Below are positions 35,475 to 48,404 of a DNA stretch of 64,000 nt, piece after piece. Position 1 is the first letter of the stretch. Each line of letters opens with the position of its first letter. The notes beneath the pieces are model-generated. The model was not told the DNA's origin. It saw only the letters and a list, made by a program, of their open reading frames with translations, and ran no database searches. The stretch is from Frankineae bacterium MT45 (lineage in GTDB: Bacteria > Actinomycetota > Actinomycetes > Mycobacteriales > Jatrophihabitantaceae): the NCBI GenBank assembly GCA_900100325.1, contig LT629697.1:1302001-1366000 (forward strand), in the 5' to 3' direction. Position numbers and translations under genes: made by a program.

Positions 35475-36819
35475 CGGCTAGGGCGTCGGCGTCAGCTGCG
35501 ACCGGGGTGTTCAGGCCGCGCATCAGCATGGCGGCGATCGGAATCGCGCCGAGCAGCAGCACCGACACGGTGACCAGGGCCTGCTCCCGGCCGTACGCAG
35601 TCCACATCACGCCGAAGAGAATAGAGGAGGCGAAGCGCCCGATCGCCACGACGGTCTGGGCGGTGGCGATGGCGCTCGTCCGCAGCCCGGTCGGGCTCAG
35701 ACGTCCGGCGATGGCCGGCAGCACCCCGTCCGTGGCCGCGTAGTACGCGCCGAGGAGCAGCAGGCAGGCCAGGCTTGTCACGGCACCGGCGAGCGGTCCA
35801 CCGGCGCAGATGTAGGCCAGGAGCAGCAGCACGTGCCCACCGATGTAGACGCGGGCCCGTCCCACCCGGTCGGCCAGCCGCCCGAACGGGACGGCCAGCG
35901 CCAGATAGGCGAAGTTCGTGCCCACATAGAGCAGCGGGAAGTACTTCGTCGCCACCGAATCGCGGTACGTGAGTTCGAGGTAGAGGAAGCCGTCGCCGAT
36001 GGTCAGCACTCCGAGTAGCCCGGCCGCGAGCAGCAGACGCCCCATCAGGGGCGTCCGCAGATGACGCAGTGAAACACGGGGGATCGTCGCCTTGGCCGGC
36101 TCCGCCGCCGGTGCCGGGGCGAGCTCGGAATCATCGGCGTCCGCCGCCTCGGTGGCGACCGAGGACTGCGCTGCTGCTCGCTGACGACGTCGGGGACGGA
36201 TGTCCGGCACCACTAGCAGCAGGATCGCTACCCCGATCGCGGCGAAGGCGAGCGAGGCGATGAAGACCGACCGGTAGTCGCCCGGAACGACGAGCAGGAT
36301 CCAGAACGCGAGCAGCGGTCCGAGGAGCGCGCCGACCGTGTCCATCGTGCGGTGCACGCCGAAGGCGCGCCCGAGTGACTCCGGCGGTGAAGATTCGGCG
36401 ATCATCGCGTCGCGCGGAGCCGTCCGCACACCCTTGCCGAGACGGTCGACCGTGATCACGGCGGTGATCGCGCCGAAGGTATGGGCCGGAATGAGGGCGA
36501 TCCGGCTCAGCGCCGAGACGAAGTACCCGACGAAGGCGACCCACTTGGGGTGATCGGAGCGATCAGCGATCCAGCCACCGAGGATCCGCACGACGGCGCT
36601 GACGCCCTGGTAGATCCCGTCGATGAAGCCATAGGCCAGCGTCGACATGCCGAGGATCGAGGTCAGGTACAGCGGCAGGATCGCGTTGACCGACTCCGAA
36701 GAGATGTCGGTGAATAGGCTGACCAGGCCAAGCAGGAAGACCGTCCCCGCCACCCGCTGCCGGACCGGACGTCCGGCACCCTTCTCAGCCGCCGGGCGGT
36801 CGCGCAGGGTCAGGTACAC
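35464..36819 (-). CDS. MFS transporter
   Basis: 451 aa, GTG start with an excellent AAGGAGG site 5 nt upstream. Twelve hydrophobic spans are split by an acidic cytoplasmic loop (about residues 205-245). The MFS motif between helices 2 and 3 appears as GGWIADRSDHPKW, with a second copy, FGRLADRVGRARV, in the other half. Substrates of this branch are unknown; drug or metabolite efflux is plausible. It is first in a two-gene operon with the TolB-like protein. Confidence 0.88.
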   Translation of the reverse strand: MYLTLRDRPAAEKGAGRPVRQRVAGTVFLLGLVSLFTDISSESVNAILPLYLTSILGMSTLAYGFIDGIYQGVSAVVRILGGWIADRSDHPKWVAFVGYFVSALSRIALIPAHTFGAITAVITVDRLGKGVRTAPRDAMIAESSPPESLGRAFGVHRTMDTVGALLGPLLAFWILLVVPGDYRSVFIASLAFAAIGVAILLLVVPDIRPRRRQRAAAQSSVATEAADADDSELAPAPAAEPAKATIPRVSLRHLRTPLMGRLLLAAGLLGVLTIGDGFLYLELTYRDSVATKYFPLLYVGTNFAYLALAVPFGRLADRVGRARVYIGGHVLLLLAYICAGGPLAGAVTSLACLLLLGAYYAATDGVLPAIAGRLSPTGLRTSAIATAQTVVAIGRFASSILFGVMWTAYGREQALVTVSVLLLGAIPIAAMLMRGLNTPVAADADALADAA

Positions 36820-36913
36820 GGCCGCCTCCTTCTCCGGTCAGTGGGGTGAGGCTGGCTGGGCGCTACCTCAGGGTGAAACCGGCACCGATGCGAATTCTAG
36901 GTGTGATCGGCCT

Positions 36914-37828
36914 TTAGCGCTGATCCGGAAAGCCGTCCCACCAGAGCTCACGACGGCTCCAGGCGACCCGCCACTTCTTGCCGCGCCCGGTCGCTCGGGC
37001 CCCCAACGCCCGCAGGGCGACGCCGAGTCGCAGCAGATTCACAGCGAGGAAGGCCGGCAGATGGGCCCGCGCGTAGGTGATCTTGCCGGCCAGCAGCAGC
37101 GTCGTCTTGGAGCCGCCGTCGGCCGAGGAGATCCCGATCTCGTGGATCACGGCGGCATCCGGGGTGATGATCGGACGATAACCGCGGCGCCGGGCGCGGG
37201 CCGCGAAGTCGGCGTCCTCGCCGTAGACGAAGAAGCGCTCGTCCAGGCCGTTGAGTTCCTCCCACACCGGCCGGGGGGTCAGCAGCAGGCAGCCGGTGAC
37301 CATGCCGACCTCCCGCACCGAGTCGCGGGCCCAGTCACCCATCGACTCCGGATCGAAGAATCGGCTGCGGGGGAAGGCGGTGGAGAGGCCGAATGCGAAG
37401 GTGGCGGTACTCCAGAGTGTCGGCAGCGCCCAGCAGCTCGACGGTTCCGCGGTCAGATCCGACCGGAGCGTCCGCCCTCCGTAGATCCCGTGCCCCGGCA
37501 CCGACTCGGCGAAGCGCAGCAGCCGGTCCAGCGCCTGCGGCTGGGCCTCGGTGTCCGGATTCAGCAGCAGCACCCAGGGTGCGCCCGACGCCGCCACGCC
37601 CTGATTCACCGCGGCCGCGAACCCGACGTTTCGGGTGTTGCGCAGCAGGGTCAGCTGCGGGTACTGGGCCTGCACGATCTCGGCGCTGGCGTCGGTCGAG
37701 GCATTGTCGACCAGGATGATCTCGGCGCTGCGCTCACCGAGGGCGGCCGGTAGCGAGTCCAGGCAGCGGCTGATCCACTCCTGGCAGTTGTAAAGGACGA
37801 TGACGATGGAGACGTCGGCGTCACTCAT
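36914..37828 (-). CDS. Glycosyltransferase family 2 (rhamnosyltransferase-like)
   Basis: 304 aa from ATG 37828, which overlaps the upstream acetyltransferase end by 8 nt (ATGAGTGA). The GT-A features are [25 protein letters not shown], a DTE metal motif in [11 protein letters not shown] and [19 protein letters not shown]. This pattern is typical of GT2 rhamnosyltransferases of the WbbL type, though donor specificity cannot be fixed. It is last in a three-gene operon (GT2, acetyltransferase, GT2). Confidence 0.84.
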   Translation of the reverse strand: MSDADVSIVIVLYNCQEWISRCLDSLPAALGERSAEIILVDNASTDASAEIVQAQYPQLTLLRNTRNVGFAAAVNQGVAASGAPWVLLLNPDTEAQPQALDRLLRFAESVPGHGIYGGRTLRSDLTAEPSSCWALPTLWSTATFAFGLSTAFPRSRFFDPESMGDWARDSVREVGMVTGCLLLTPRPVWEELNGLDERFFVYGEDADFAARARRRGYRPIITPDAAVIHEIGISSADGGSKTTLLLAGKITYARAHLPAFLAVNLLRLGVALRALGARATGRGKKWRVAWSRRELWWDGFPDQR

Positions 37829-38411
37829 TGGCACTCTTCTCGCTGACGCCGCTGCCTGACGCTTCGGCCGCTCCGCGCTGCCGGATGACCCGCGCCGGAA
37901 CGCCGCCCACCACGGCGCCGGGCGGCACATCGCGCGTCACCACCGACCCGGCGGCGACGATCGCGCCGTCGCCGATGCTCACTCCGGCCACCACCACCAC
38001 GTTGGCCCCGAGCCAGGTGTTGGCCCCGATGTAGATGTCGGCCTCGCGCTTTGGAAGATCCATCACCGGCCCGTCACCGGCGTCGAAGTCGTAGTCCGAC
38101 GCGGTGATGAAGACGTGCGGGGCCAGCAGCGCGTGGTCGCCGATGACGATGCGGCCGTGCGAGTCGCCGGCCCAGATCGAGGTCCACTGCCCCAGATGGC
38201 AGCCATCGCCGATCTGCACCCGCTCGCCGTTGCGGATCGAGACGGTGGGGGAGAGGGCGACTCCGCGACCGAGCTGGGCGACCTGGATGCCGGCGCCGTC
38301 ATAGCCGAAGAAGTTGGCGATCTTGCCGTAGCGCAGCCACGAACTGGGAGTGAAGAGGCTTCTCAGGGCCTGCTTGGCCCGGGCCAGCTTGCTCGTCGAC
38401 TTCTTGGCCAT
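37821..38411 (-). CDS. Left-handed beta-helix (hexapeptide) acyltransferase
   Basis: 196 aa from ATG 38411, overlapping the upstream GT2 stop by 1 nt (TGATG). A basic N-terminus precedes hexapeptide rungs ([62 protein letters not shown]) and a closing [15 protein letters not shown] typical of WcaF/Maa-type O-acetyltransferases using acetyl-CoA. It probably acetylates a sugar of the polymer made by the flanking glycosyltransferases. Confidence 0.85.
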   Translation of the reverse strand: MAKKSTSKLARAKQALRSLFTPSSWLRYGKIANFFGYDGAGIQVAQLGRGVALSPTVSIRNGERVQIGDGCHLGQWTSIWAGDSHGRIVIGDHALLAPHVFITASDYDFDAGDGPVMDLPKREADIYIGANTWLGANVVVVAGVSIGDGAIVAAGSVVTRDVPPGAVVGGVPARVIRQRGAAEASGSGVSEKSANE

Positions 38412-39256
38412 CAGTTCGACTCCCGGGTGCTGAGATCGCGGCTCCATGGGCCGGCGGTACCGGACTTGGCGCGCCGCCGGGCGGCGAGGGAGGCGTAGGT
38501 GTTGACGCCGACGAAGAATGGGGCGGCGAAGGCGAGACGGGGGTTGTGCCTGACCACCGACAACCACCCCGGACCGTCGTGCTGGGGGTGCAGACCCGTC
38601 TTGCGCTCGAGTTCGATGTTGCCGGCGACTATGCGCACCCGGCGCTTCACCAGGCTCGGCACCGTCCGCGGAGCGCGGATGGTGAAGGTGGCCCCCGGCG
38701 GGTTGCAGCGCTCGTCCGGGGTGAACTGGCAGTAGACGAAACCGTCGTCGGCGATGAGTTCCGGGAAGGTGTCGAAGCGTCCCCGGCCCTCCTCGGAGAG
38801 GGCGTAGATGCCGGAGCCGAGTACGTGGCTGGTGGTGTACCCCAGCCGGGACCAGATGGCGAAGTAACCCCGCACCAGCAGGCTCCCTCCCCGCGAGTCG
38901 ACGACCGGACGCGGGGCTGCGGACGGGAAGGATTCCAGGGCGTCGCGGACGAGCCGCAATGACTGCGTGCTCAGTTCGATGTCGGCGTCGAGGTAGACCC
39001 GGGGAAACCCCTGCGCCTGCTGATCGCCGACATTCAATGCGGCAACCTTGGAGGCGGCGTCGATCTCCAGCACCCGCACCCCGGGGCGGCTGCGGGCCAG
39101 CTCAGCGGTGTCATCGGTGCAGCCGTTGCAGACAACCAGGACGTCGAACTCGCCCGGTGCGGCATCAGCCAGCAGGCCGTCCAGCAACCGCAGGATCACC
39201 CCTGACTCGTTGTGCGCAGGGATAACCACGCTCGTCACATGGCAAGTATGCTGCAT
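38411..39256 (-). CDS. Glycosyltransferase family 2
   Basis: 281 aa from ATG 39256. A GTG at 39238 is a good alternative, because a CATACT -10-like box ends 6 nt before it and the GT-A fold starts just after ([10 protein letters not shown]). [10 protein letters not shown] and the metal site DAD in YLDADIELS are present, as is the later [11 protein letters not shown]-terminal amphipathic region could dock to membrane. It leads the operon with the acetyltransferase and second GT2, and diverges from the lipoprotein gene. Confidence 0.8.
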   Translation of the reverse strand: MQHTCHVTSVVIPAHNESGVILRLLDGLLADAAPGEFDVLVVCNGCTDDTAELARSRPGVRVLEIDAASKVAALNVGDQQAQGFPRVYLDADIELSTQSLRLVRDALESFPSAAPRPVVDSRGGSLLVRGYFAIWSRLGYTTSHVLGSGIYALSEEGRGRFDTFPELIADDGFVYCQFTPDERCNPPGATFTIRAPRTVPSLVKRRVRIVAGNIELERKTGLHPQHDGPGWLSVVRHNPRLAFAAPFFVGVNTYASLAARRRAKSGTAGPWSRDLSTRESN

Positions 39257-39361
39257 TGTCGCGTGATCGCGCAGCCGGTCAGTGGTGTCGCGATCAGTCG
39301 GGAGCCCGCGACTCGCGGCTATCCAGGCCAGAGCTGACCGACCACTGACCATAACCCGCAG

Positions 39362-40135
39362 ATGAGGATGAAGAGATTGCGTGACCTGCAGCGGCCCACC
39401 GGCGCGATGAGGCGACGACTGCTGCCGTGCTTCGTGATCGGCGTGGTCCTGCTAGGCGGCGGAGCACTGAGTGGCTGCAGCAAGAGCAAGCACCAGGAGG
39501 CCAGTGCCACGATCAGCGGGTCGCCGATCTCCTCCGCCGGCACCGCGTCCGCGGCCACAGCGACCGCAGCCACCCCGGCCACCGGGGCATCGGGTACCGC
39601 AGCCGCTCCAGGTTCGGGGGCCACGAAGCTGCCGAGTGCGCCCGCCGGTGGCGCTTCGTCCAAGGCGACCCCGGTGAATCCGACCGCGGGCGGAGCCGAG
39701 GGAGTGACGGCCGGCTCAGGGCCCACCTGCCCGATCATCTCGGCGGCCGCACTGGGTACCGCCTTCTCCGGACGGGTGAGCGCCACCGTCACCAAGACCA
39801 GTGGAGTCGGGCGGCCGCTCTGCATCTTCACGCTGGCCACCTCGAACGTCGGCGCCCGAGGCCAGTCGAGCGGGTCGGTGAACATGTCGCTGAGCACGGG
39901 GACTACTCCGGCTGCCTTTGCCAAGGCGAAGGCGACCACCCCCGGCGCGATCTCGATCCCGCACCTCGGCGACGACGCGTACTACGTGCCCAGCACCTCG
40001 ACGCTGCAGGTGCGCAGCGGCACCAAATCAGTGGGCATCCAGGCGTCTATGAACACGCCGGCCGGCACTCAGTTCGTGAAGCGCATTCAAGCTGACCTGG
40101 TGGCGGCGGCGAAGGTCATCATCGCCCAGCTGTAA
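39362..40135 (+). CDS. Secreted lipoprotein, hypothetical
   Basis: 257 aa from ATG 39362, with other possible ATGs at 39368 and 39407. A lipoprotein signal (RRRLLPC, hydrophobic core, lipobox LSGC at about 36-39) is followed by a Ser/Ala/Thr/Gly-rich stalk of about 80 residues. The globular C-terminal domain has CPIISAAALGTAF and a second Cys (CIFTL) that may form a disulfide, resembling small mycobacterial lipoproteins of unknown function. It is anchored on the outer face of the membrane after lipidation. A 21-bp repeat array follows. Confidence 0.75.
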   Translation: MRMKRLRDLQRPTGAMRRRLLPCFVIGVVLLGGGALSGCSKSKHQEASATISGSPISSAGTASAATATAATPATGASGTAAAPGSGATKLPSAPAGGASSKATPVNPTAGGAEGVTAGSGPTCPIISAAALGTAFSGRVSATVTKTSGVGRPLCIFTLATSNVGARGQSSGSVNMSLSTGTTPAAFAKAKATTPGAISIPHLGDDAYYVPSTSTLQVRSGTKSVGIQASMNTPAGTQFVKRIQADLVAAAKVIIAQL

Positions 40136-40164
40136 CCGCCCTGCTGCCGCGCGCGGCAATCTGT

Positions 40165-40305
40165 GGCCTGCGGCCGGCTACCTGTGGCCTGCGGCCGGCT
40201 ACCTCAGGCCTGCGGCCGGCTACCTCAGGCCTGCGGCCGGCTACCTGAGGCCTGCGGCCGGCTACCTGAGGCCTGCGGCCGGCTACCTGAGGCCTGCGGC
40301 CGGCG
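40165..40305 (+). repeat. 21-bp tandem repeat array (VNTR), 6.7 copies
   Basis: Six full units and one partial of GGCCTGCGGCCGGCTACCT plus two variable bases (GT, CA, CA, GA, GA, GA) run from 40165 to 40305. Each unit carries a GGCC-TGC-GGCC inverted repeat. The array fills much of the gap between the lipoprotein gene and mfd. A frame runs through it but has no ribosome binding site. Unit identity is almost complete apart from the last two bases. Confidence 0.92.
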
Positions 40306-40405
40306 TTGTCAGACCCTGTGCCTACCCTGGTGCTACCCCCTCCGCCGCACCGGCTGGGGCTTTTTGTGTTGCCGTCGAAGTACCTGATGAAGGATCTGCA
40401 CTGAC

Positions 40406-43939
<3,534 letters not shown>

Positions 43940-43981
43940 CGGCGGCTGCCCTCGGCGGTGAGAGCGGAAGGGCGTGGGAGT

Positions 43982-44776
43982 TCAGGTGAAGGAACCGACG
44001 GCGCGGGCGACGATGAGGAGCGAGACGAGCAGCGCGGCGGTCGCTTCGAGGGCCATCAGCATCTTGGCCCGGCTCGACAGCGGCATCGTGTCGGTCGGGC
44101 TGAAGGCGCTGGAGTTGGTGGTCGACACGTACAGGTAGTCCAGGAAGGTGGGTGCCCAGTCGGCGTTGCGGCTCGAGCCGGCCGCCACCTCGACCACCGC
44201 GTCGTGGTCCTCGTCGTGGCTGAAGCGGAAGTCGGCCAGCGGGAGCTCCTCACGGGGCAGTTTGCTGCGCGCCACCGGCCCGCCCCGGTCGATGTTCCAG
44301 AAGAGCAGGCCGAAGGCGATCACGTTGGTGGCCCAGACCTGCAGGCCGGCCACTAGCAGCCCGCCGCCCTTCGCGTTCTGTTCGGCCAGGTGGTCGACCA
44401 GCAGGCCGAGCGTGGTCAGGTTCGTCACGATGATGATCGCGGTGAGCACGAGCGACAGGATGCGCGAGAGCCGGGACTCCTCGTCCAGGCGCCGCGGATG
44501 GGTGACCACCAGCGTCACCAGCAGCACCACCTCCAACGCCGGCAGCAGCAGTCGCGGCCCGAGCAGCAGCGACTGCGGCAGCAGCGCGTAGAGGGCGATC
44601 GCCACCGTCACCGCAAGCGCCGGCGGTAGACGGTTCTCGCCGCGCCCTTGCCGGCGATGCCCGTGGCCGCGATGGGCCGGCAGATCGGGCTCGGACGATG
44701 AGTCGGCGGAGCCGGACGATGAGTCGGCGGCGCCGGGCGATGGGTCGGCGGAGCCGGACGAGGATTGCGTGGCCAT
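43982..44776 (-). CDS. Multi-pass membrane protein with pore-like C-terminal motif
   Basis: 264 aa from ATG 44776. A Ser/Asp/Gly-rich, repeat-encoded N-terminal tail of about 45 residues precedes about five hydrophobic segments. Near the C-terminus the sequence DYLYVSTTNSSAFSPTDTMP sits just before the last span; similar TNxxAFSPTD segments occur in a family of uncharacterised bacterial membrane proteins and look like a re-entrant pore loop. Function is not established. It converges on mfd. Confidence 0.72.
   Translation of the reverse strand: MATQSSSGSADPSPGAADSSSGSADSSSEPDLPAHRGHGHRRQGRGENRLPPALAVTVAIALYALLPQSLLLGPRLLLPALEVVLLVTLVVTHPRRLDEESRLSRILSLVLTAIIIVTNLTTLGLLVDHLAEQNAKGGGLLVAGLQVWATNVIAFGLLFWNIDRGGPVARSKLPREELPLADFRFSHDEDHDAVVEVAAGSSRNADWAPTFLDYLYVSTTNSSAFSPTDTMPLSSRAKMLMALEATAALLVSLLIVARAVGSFT
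44694..44756 (-). repeat. Three 21-bp tandem repeats (coding)
   Basis: Units at 44694, 44715 and 44736 with consensus GACGATGAGTCGGCGGAGCC encode Ser-Ser-Gly-Ser-Ala-Asp-type heptads in the membrane protein's cytoplasmic tail. The period equals that of the repeats at 30109 and 40165, although the sequences are unrelated. Confidence 0.8.
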
Positions 44777-44873
44777 AAGTCGAGCCTGCACCAACTACCT
44801 CGATCTGCCCACGAGGCTGGGCCGGTTCGGCCTCGGCGCCGGGCGGCTGCGGCGGCGCTCAGGAACGGGTCGC

Positions 44874-44879
44874 TAACCT
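44874..44879 (+). promoter_or_regulatory. Candidate -10 box for leaderless galE
   Basis: TAACCT ends exactly 6 nt before the galE ATG, which would place the transcription start at the first base of the start codon. No ribosome binding site precedes the ATG. No good -35 box is visible. Confidence 0.4.
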
Positions 44880-44885
44880 ACCTGC

Positions 44886-45869
44886 ATGACTTGGCTCGTG
44901 ACCGGCGGCGCCGGCTATATCGGATCGCACGTGCTCATCGCCTTCGCCGAGGCCGGCACCCCGACGGTCGTCCTGGACGACCTCTCCTCGGGGTTTCGCG
45001 ACTACGTCCCGGATGACGTCCCCTTCGTGGAGGGTTCGATCACCGACGCCGACGCGGTGGCCCACGTCCTGGACGAGTACGGGGTGACCGGGGTCGTGCA
45101 CCTGGCCGGGGTGAAGTACGCCGGCCAGTCGGTGAGCCAGCCACTGCACTTCTACCGCCAGAACGTCACCGGCATGCAGGTGCTCATGGAGGCCGTCATG
45201 GCCCGGCAGATCCGCCGCTTCGTCCTCTCCTCCAGCGCCTCCTACTACGGGACGCCGGACCTGGAACTCGTCGACGAACAGGAGCCGCCGCGGCCGCAGA
45301 GCCCGTACGGCGAGTCGAAGGTGATCAGCGAGTGGCTGCTGCGCGACTGCGCAGTCGTCGATCCGCTGCTGCGCCACACCTCGCTGCGGTACTTCAACGT
45401 CGTCGGATCCGGGCCGGAGTTCCGGGCCGACCACAGCCCGTACAACCTCTTCCCGATGGTCTTCCGGGCGCTCGCGGCCGGCGAGACCCCGCGGATCAAC
45501 GGAGGCGACTACGCCACCCCGGACGGCACCTGCGTCCGCGACTACATCCACGTGGTCGACCTGGCTCAGGCCCACGTGACCGCGGCCCGCAACCTGGAGA
45601 GCGACGGCGTCTGCGCGCCGGCCTACAACGTCGGGCGCGGCGCGGGCTCGTCAGTGCGCGAGGTGATGGACACCATCGCCCGGGTAACCGGGCTCGACTT
45701 CACCCCGATCGTGCAGCCGCGCCGCCCCGGCGACCCGGCCCGCATCGTCGGTTCGGTGGCCGCCATCCAGCGCGATCTCGGCTGGCAGGCCAGCCACGAC
45801 CTGGACGACATGGTCTCCAGTGCCTGGGCCGCCTGGCAGCAGTACCTCGCCGAGGCCCCCATCAGCTAG
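44886..45869 (+). CDS. galE: UDP-glucose 4-epimerase
   Basis: 327 aa. NAD motif GGAGYIG (7-13), catalytic Ser region SSSAS (116-120) and Y141/K145 (SPYGESK) are intact. LRYFNVVGSGP and the RDYIHVVDLAQAH block are typical of GalE. It interconverts UDP-glucose and UDP-galactose to supply galactose donors. It lacks an upstream ribosome binding site, and a TAACCT box is placed for leaderless transcription. Its stop overlaps the convergent GT4 gene by 4 bp. Confidence 0.9.
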   Translation: MTWLVTGGAGYIGSHVLIAFAEAGTPTVVLDDLSSGFRDYVPDDVPFVEGSITDADAVAHVLDEYGVTGVVHLAGVKYAGQSVSQPLHFYRQNVTGMQVLMEAVMARQIRRFVLSSSASYYGTPDLELVDEQEPPRPQSPYGESKVISEWLLRDCAVVDPLLRHTSLRYFNVVGSGPEFRADHSPYNLFPMVFRALAAGETPRINGGDYATPDGTCVRDYIHVVDLAQAHVTAARNLESDGVCAPAYNVGRGAGSSVREVMDTIARVTGLDFTPIVQPRRPGDPARIVGSVAAIQRDLGWQASHDLDDMVSSAWAAWQQYLAEAPIS

Positions 45870-47032
45870 TCGCGGGCGGGCCGCGCCACCTCGCCCAGGA
45901 TCTCCCGGTAGCGCTCCACAGTCTGCTGGGCCGCCCGCCGCTGATCGAAGTACGTCCGGGCCCGTAGCAGTGCCGCCGCGCCCATCCGTCGGCGGAGGCC
46001 CTCGTCGTCGATGAGCGGTGCCAGCGCGCCGACGACCTGACCCGGCACGTCGTGATCGACCAGCACACCGCTGACGCCGACTTCGGGCACCTCGCGGAGG
46101 CCACCCCGATCCGAGGTGACCAGCGGTAGGCCACAGGCCATCGCCTCGATGGCGCTGCCGCCCAGCCCCTCGCGGTCGGTGAGCAGCGCCCCGATGTCCG
46201 AGGCGGCATAGAGCGCCGCGACGTCGTTGTCCCCGCTGAGCAGGCTCACCCGGTCAGCCACGCCGAGTTCGGTGATGAGGCCGCGCAGAGCCTCCTCCCG
46301 ATCGCCGCCGCCGGCCAGCACGAGGTGCGCCGGGCGTCCCGCGGCCAGCAGCTCCGGCATCGCCCGGATGAGCAGGTCCTGCCGTTTGCGGGCGTCGAGG
46401 AAGGCCGCCTGGGTGATCACCACCCGGTCGTCGCTGATGCCGAGCAGCCGCTGGCGCAGTTCACGTCGCTCCGCCTCCGGGCGCGGCCGGAAGTGATCCA
46501 GATCGGCCCCGTTGTGGATGCGCCGGACCCGATCGGCCGACACCAGATAGTCGCGCCGGGTCTGGGCGGCCAGGTAGTCGGAGACGGCGATGAAGGAGTG
46601 CAGCGGCCGCTGCCGGTGGTGGCGCACCAGTCGGCGCAGCGGTTCGCCGGGCTGCCGCTTCCGCTCCGAATGCTCGGTGCGGATCACCACCGCTCCGCCC
46701 CGCACCAGTTCGGCCGCCGTGTCATGCCAGCCGAAATGGAAGTGGGCCAGCGCCGGGCGCTCGCCGGCCCCGGCCACCGCCCGGTTCCAACTCGCCTGAT
46801 CAGTGACACCTTCGAGGAGCCCGATCTCGGCGCCCGCCTCCTCCAACGTCGTGCGGTACCAGGCCGGTGGAGTGGCGATGAAGTAGCAGACGAACTCCCC
46901 GCCGTCGGCGGTCCAGAGCCGGGCCATCTCGGCCAGTTGAAGCTCCACCGGACCGCGCTTGTTGGGGTCCATCATGACGAAGTTGACCACCCGCGGACGT
47001 CCGGGAGTGGGCGCGGATGGCGTTCGGGGCAC
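45866..47032 (-). CDS. Glycosyltransferase family 4 (GT-B)
   Basis: 388 aa, GTG start; a TAACTT box ends 6 nt upstream, again suggesting a leaderless mRNA. The N-terminal GT-B domain has VVNFVMMDPNKRGPVELQ and the acceptor region HFHFGWHDT. The donor domain has ITQAAFLDARKRQDLLIRA, HLVLAGGGDREE and the E-x7-E block REGLGGSAIEAMACGLPLVTS. It probably adds a hexose to the lipid-linked repeat. It is convergent with galE. Confidence 0.85.
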   Translation of the reverse strand: MPRTPSAPTPGRPRVVNFVMMDPNKRGPVELQLAEMARLWTADGGEFVCYFIATPPAWYRTTLEEAGAEIGLLEGVTDQASWNRAVAGAGERPALAHFHFGWHDTAAELVRGGAVVIRTEHSERKRQPGEPLRRLVRHHRQRPLHSFIAVSDYLAAQTRRDYLVSADRVRRIHNGADLDHFRPRPEAERRELRQRLLGISDDRVVITQAAFLDARKRQDLLIRAMPELLAAGRPAHLVLAGGGDREEALRGLITELGVADRVSLLSGDNDVAALYAASDIGALLTDREGLGGSAIEAMACGLPLVTSDRGGLREVPEVGVSGVLVDHDVPGQVVGALAPLIDDEGLRRRMGAAALLRARTYFDQRRAAQQTVERYREILGEVARPARD

Positions 47033-47149
47033 CTGACGAAGTTAGCGCACCGCCGTCAACAGGACGGCTGCCCCGCATCCACGTACGATTCTTCTCATAC
47101 CGGTCGGTAGCAAATCGAGTTTTCGTGATTCGGGAGAGGCAACAAGCGC

Positions 47150-48388
47150 GTGACTGTGGAGAATCTCCCGCTGTGCCGGCTCTGCCAGACCCCACTCAGC
47201 GAGACGTTCGTCGACCTCGGAATGTCACCGCCGTGCGAGAACTTCCTGGTCGCCGACGAGCTGGACGCCATGGAGCGCACCTACCCGCTGCACGTGCGGC
47301 TCTGCCCGTCCTGCCTGCTCGTCCAGCTCCCCGACTACATCGACCCGGATGAGATCTTCTCCGAGTACGCCTACTTCTCCTCCTTCTCCGACAGCTGGGT
47401 GGCTCACGCCAAGCGCTACGCCGACGCGATGATCGAGCGTCTGGGGCTCGACTCCGACAGCCTCGTCGTCGAGGTGGCGAGCAACGACGGCTACCTGTTG
47501 CAGCACTTCGTGGCCCGCGACATCCCGGTCCTCGGCATCGAGCCGGCGGCCAACATCGCCGCCGTCGCCGTCGAGAAGGGGATCCGGACCCGGGTCTGCT
47601 TCCTCGGTGAGAAGAGCGGCTTCGAGGTAGGGCAGGAGTTCGGCCAGGCCAATCTCGTCGCGGCCAACAACGTCTACGCGCACATTCCCGACCTGATCGG
47701 TTTCACCCGCGGGCTGCGGGCCCTGGTCGCCGACGACGGTTGGGTCACCATCGAGGTGCAGCACCTGCTCCGCCTGATCGAGCGGCGGCAGTACGACACG
47801 ATCTACCACGAGCACTTCCAGTACTACACGCTGCTGACGCTCATCCAGGCGCTCCGTTCCGGGGGGCTGGAGGTCGTGGACGTCGAGGAGCTCAGCACCC
47901 ACGGCGGCTCCATCCGGGCCTTCGCCCGTCCGATCGAGGTGGCCGGCGAGCCCTCTGATGCGGTGCGTCAGCTCCTTGCGGAGGAACGGGCCGCGGGGCT
48001 GGACACGGTGGCCGGGCACGCCGGATTCGCCCAGGCGGTGCTGCAGATCAAGCGTGATCTGCTGGGCTTTCTCATCGACGCATCGCGGGCCGGGAAGACG
48101 GTTGCCGGCTACGGGGCCCCGGGCAAGGGGAACACGCTGCTGAACCACTGCGGTGTCCGGGGTGACCTGCTGCAGTACACGGTTGATCGAAACCCCTACA
48201 AACACGGACGGTTCCTGCCGGGCACGCACATCCCGGTGCACCCGCCGGAGCAGCTGGAGATCACCAAGCCGGACTATGTGCTTATTCTTCCGTGGAATCT
48301 GCGCACTGAGCTCGTCGAGCAGCTGGCCTACGTCCGGGACTGGGGCGCTCAGCTGGTGCTCCCGATTCCGCAACTAGAGATCGTCTAG
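47150..48388 (+). CDS. NDP-sugar C-methyltransferase-like SAM-dependent methyltransferase
   Basis: 412 aa, GTG start behind GGGAGAGG. An N-terminal zinc-binding module (C9, C12, C52, C55; Methyltransf_13), a SAM-binding domain with VVEVASNDGYLLQ (106-118), and the YHEHFQYYTL motif followed by a C-terminal Methyltransf_14 domain (GYGAPGKGNTLLN) match TylC3/NovU-type enzymes. These methylate C3 or C5 of keto-deoxysugars. It is the first gene of an operon with a cytidylyltransferase, a deacetylase and an SDR enzyme, pointing to a C-methyl branched sugar. Confidence 0.85.
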   Translation: MTVENLPLCRLCQTPLSETFVDLGMSPPCENFLVADELDAMERTYPLHVRLCPSCLLVQLPDYIDPDEIFSEYAYFSSFSDSWVAHAKRYADAMIERLGLDSDSLVVEVASNDGYLLQHFVARDIPVLGIEPAANIAAVAVEKGIRTRVCFLGEKSGFEVGQEFGQANLVAANNVYAHIPDLIGFTRGLRALVADDGWVTIEVQHLLRLIERRQYDTIYHEHFQYYTLLTLIQALRSGGLEVVDVEELSTHGGSIRAFARPIEVAGEPSDAVRQLLAEERAAGLDTVAGHAGFAQAVLQIKRDLLGFLIDASRAGKTVAGYGAPGKGNTLLNHCGVRGDLLQYTVDRNPYKHGRFLPGTHIPVHPPEQLEITKPDYVLILPWNLRTELVEQLAYVRDWGAQLVLPIPQLEIV

Positions 48389-48404
48389 AGGGGACCGTCA
48401 GCTG

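Noticed and set aside
29453-36819. Integrated mobile island carrying arr
   Set aside because: No integrase, transposase, tRNA target or flanking direct repeats were found; base composition is like that of the neighbours.
40165-40305. Possible CRISPR array
   Set aside because: Units are directly adjacent with no unique spacers, and no cas genes are seen.
40163-40387. 74-codon frame through the 21-bp repeat
   Set aside because: Its Ala-Cys-Gly-Arg-Leu-Pro-Glu heptads simply reflect the DNA repeat; no ribosome binding site and an implausible composition.
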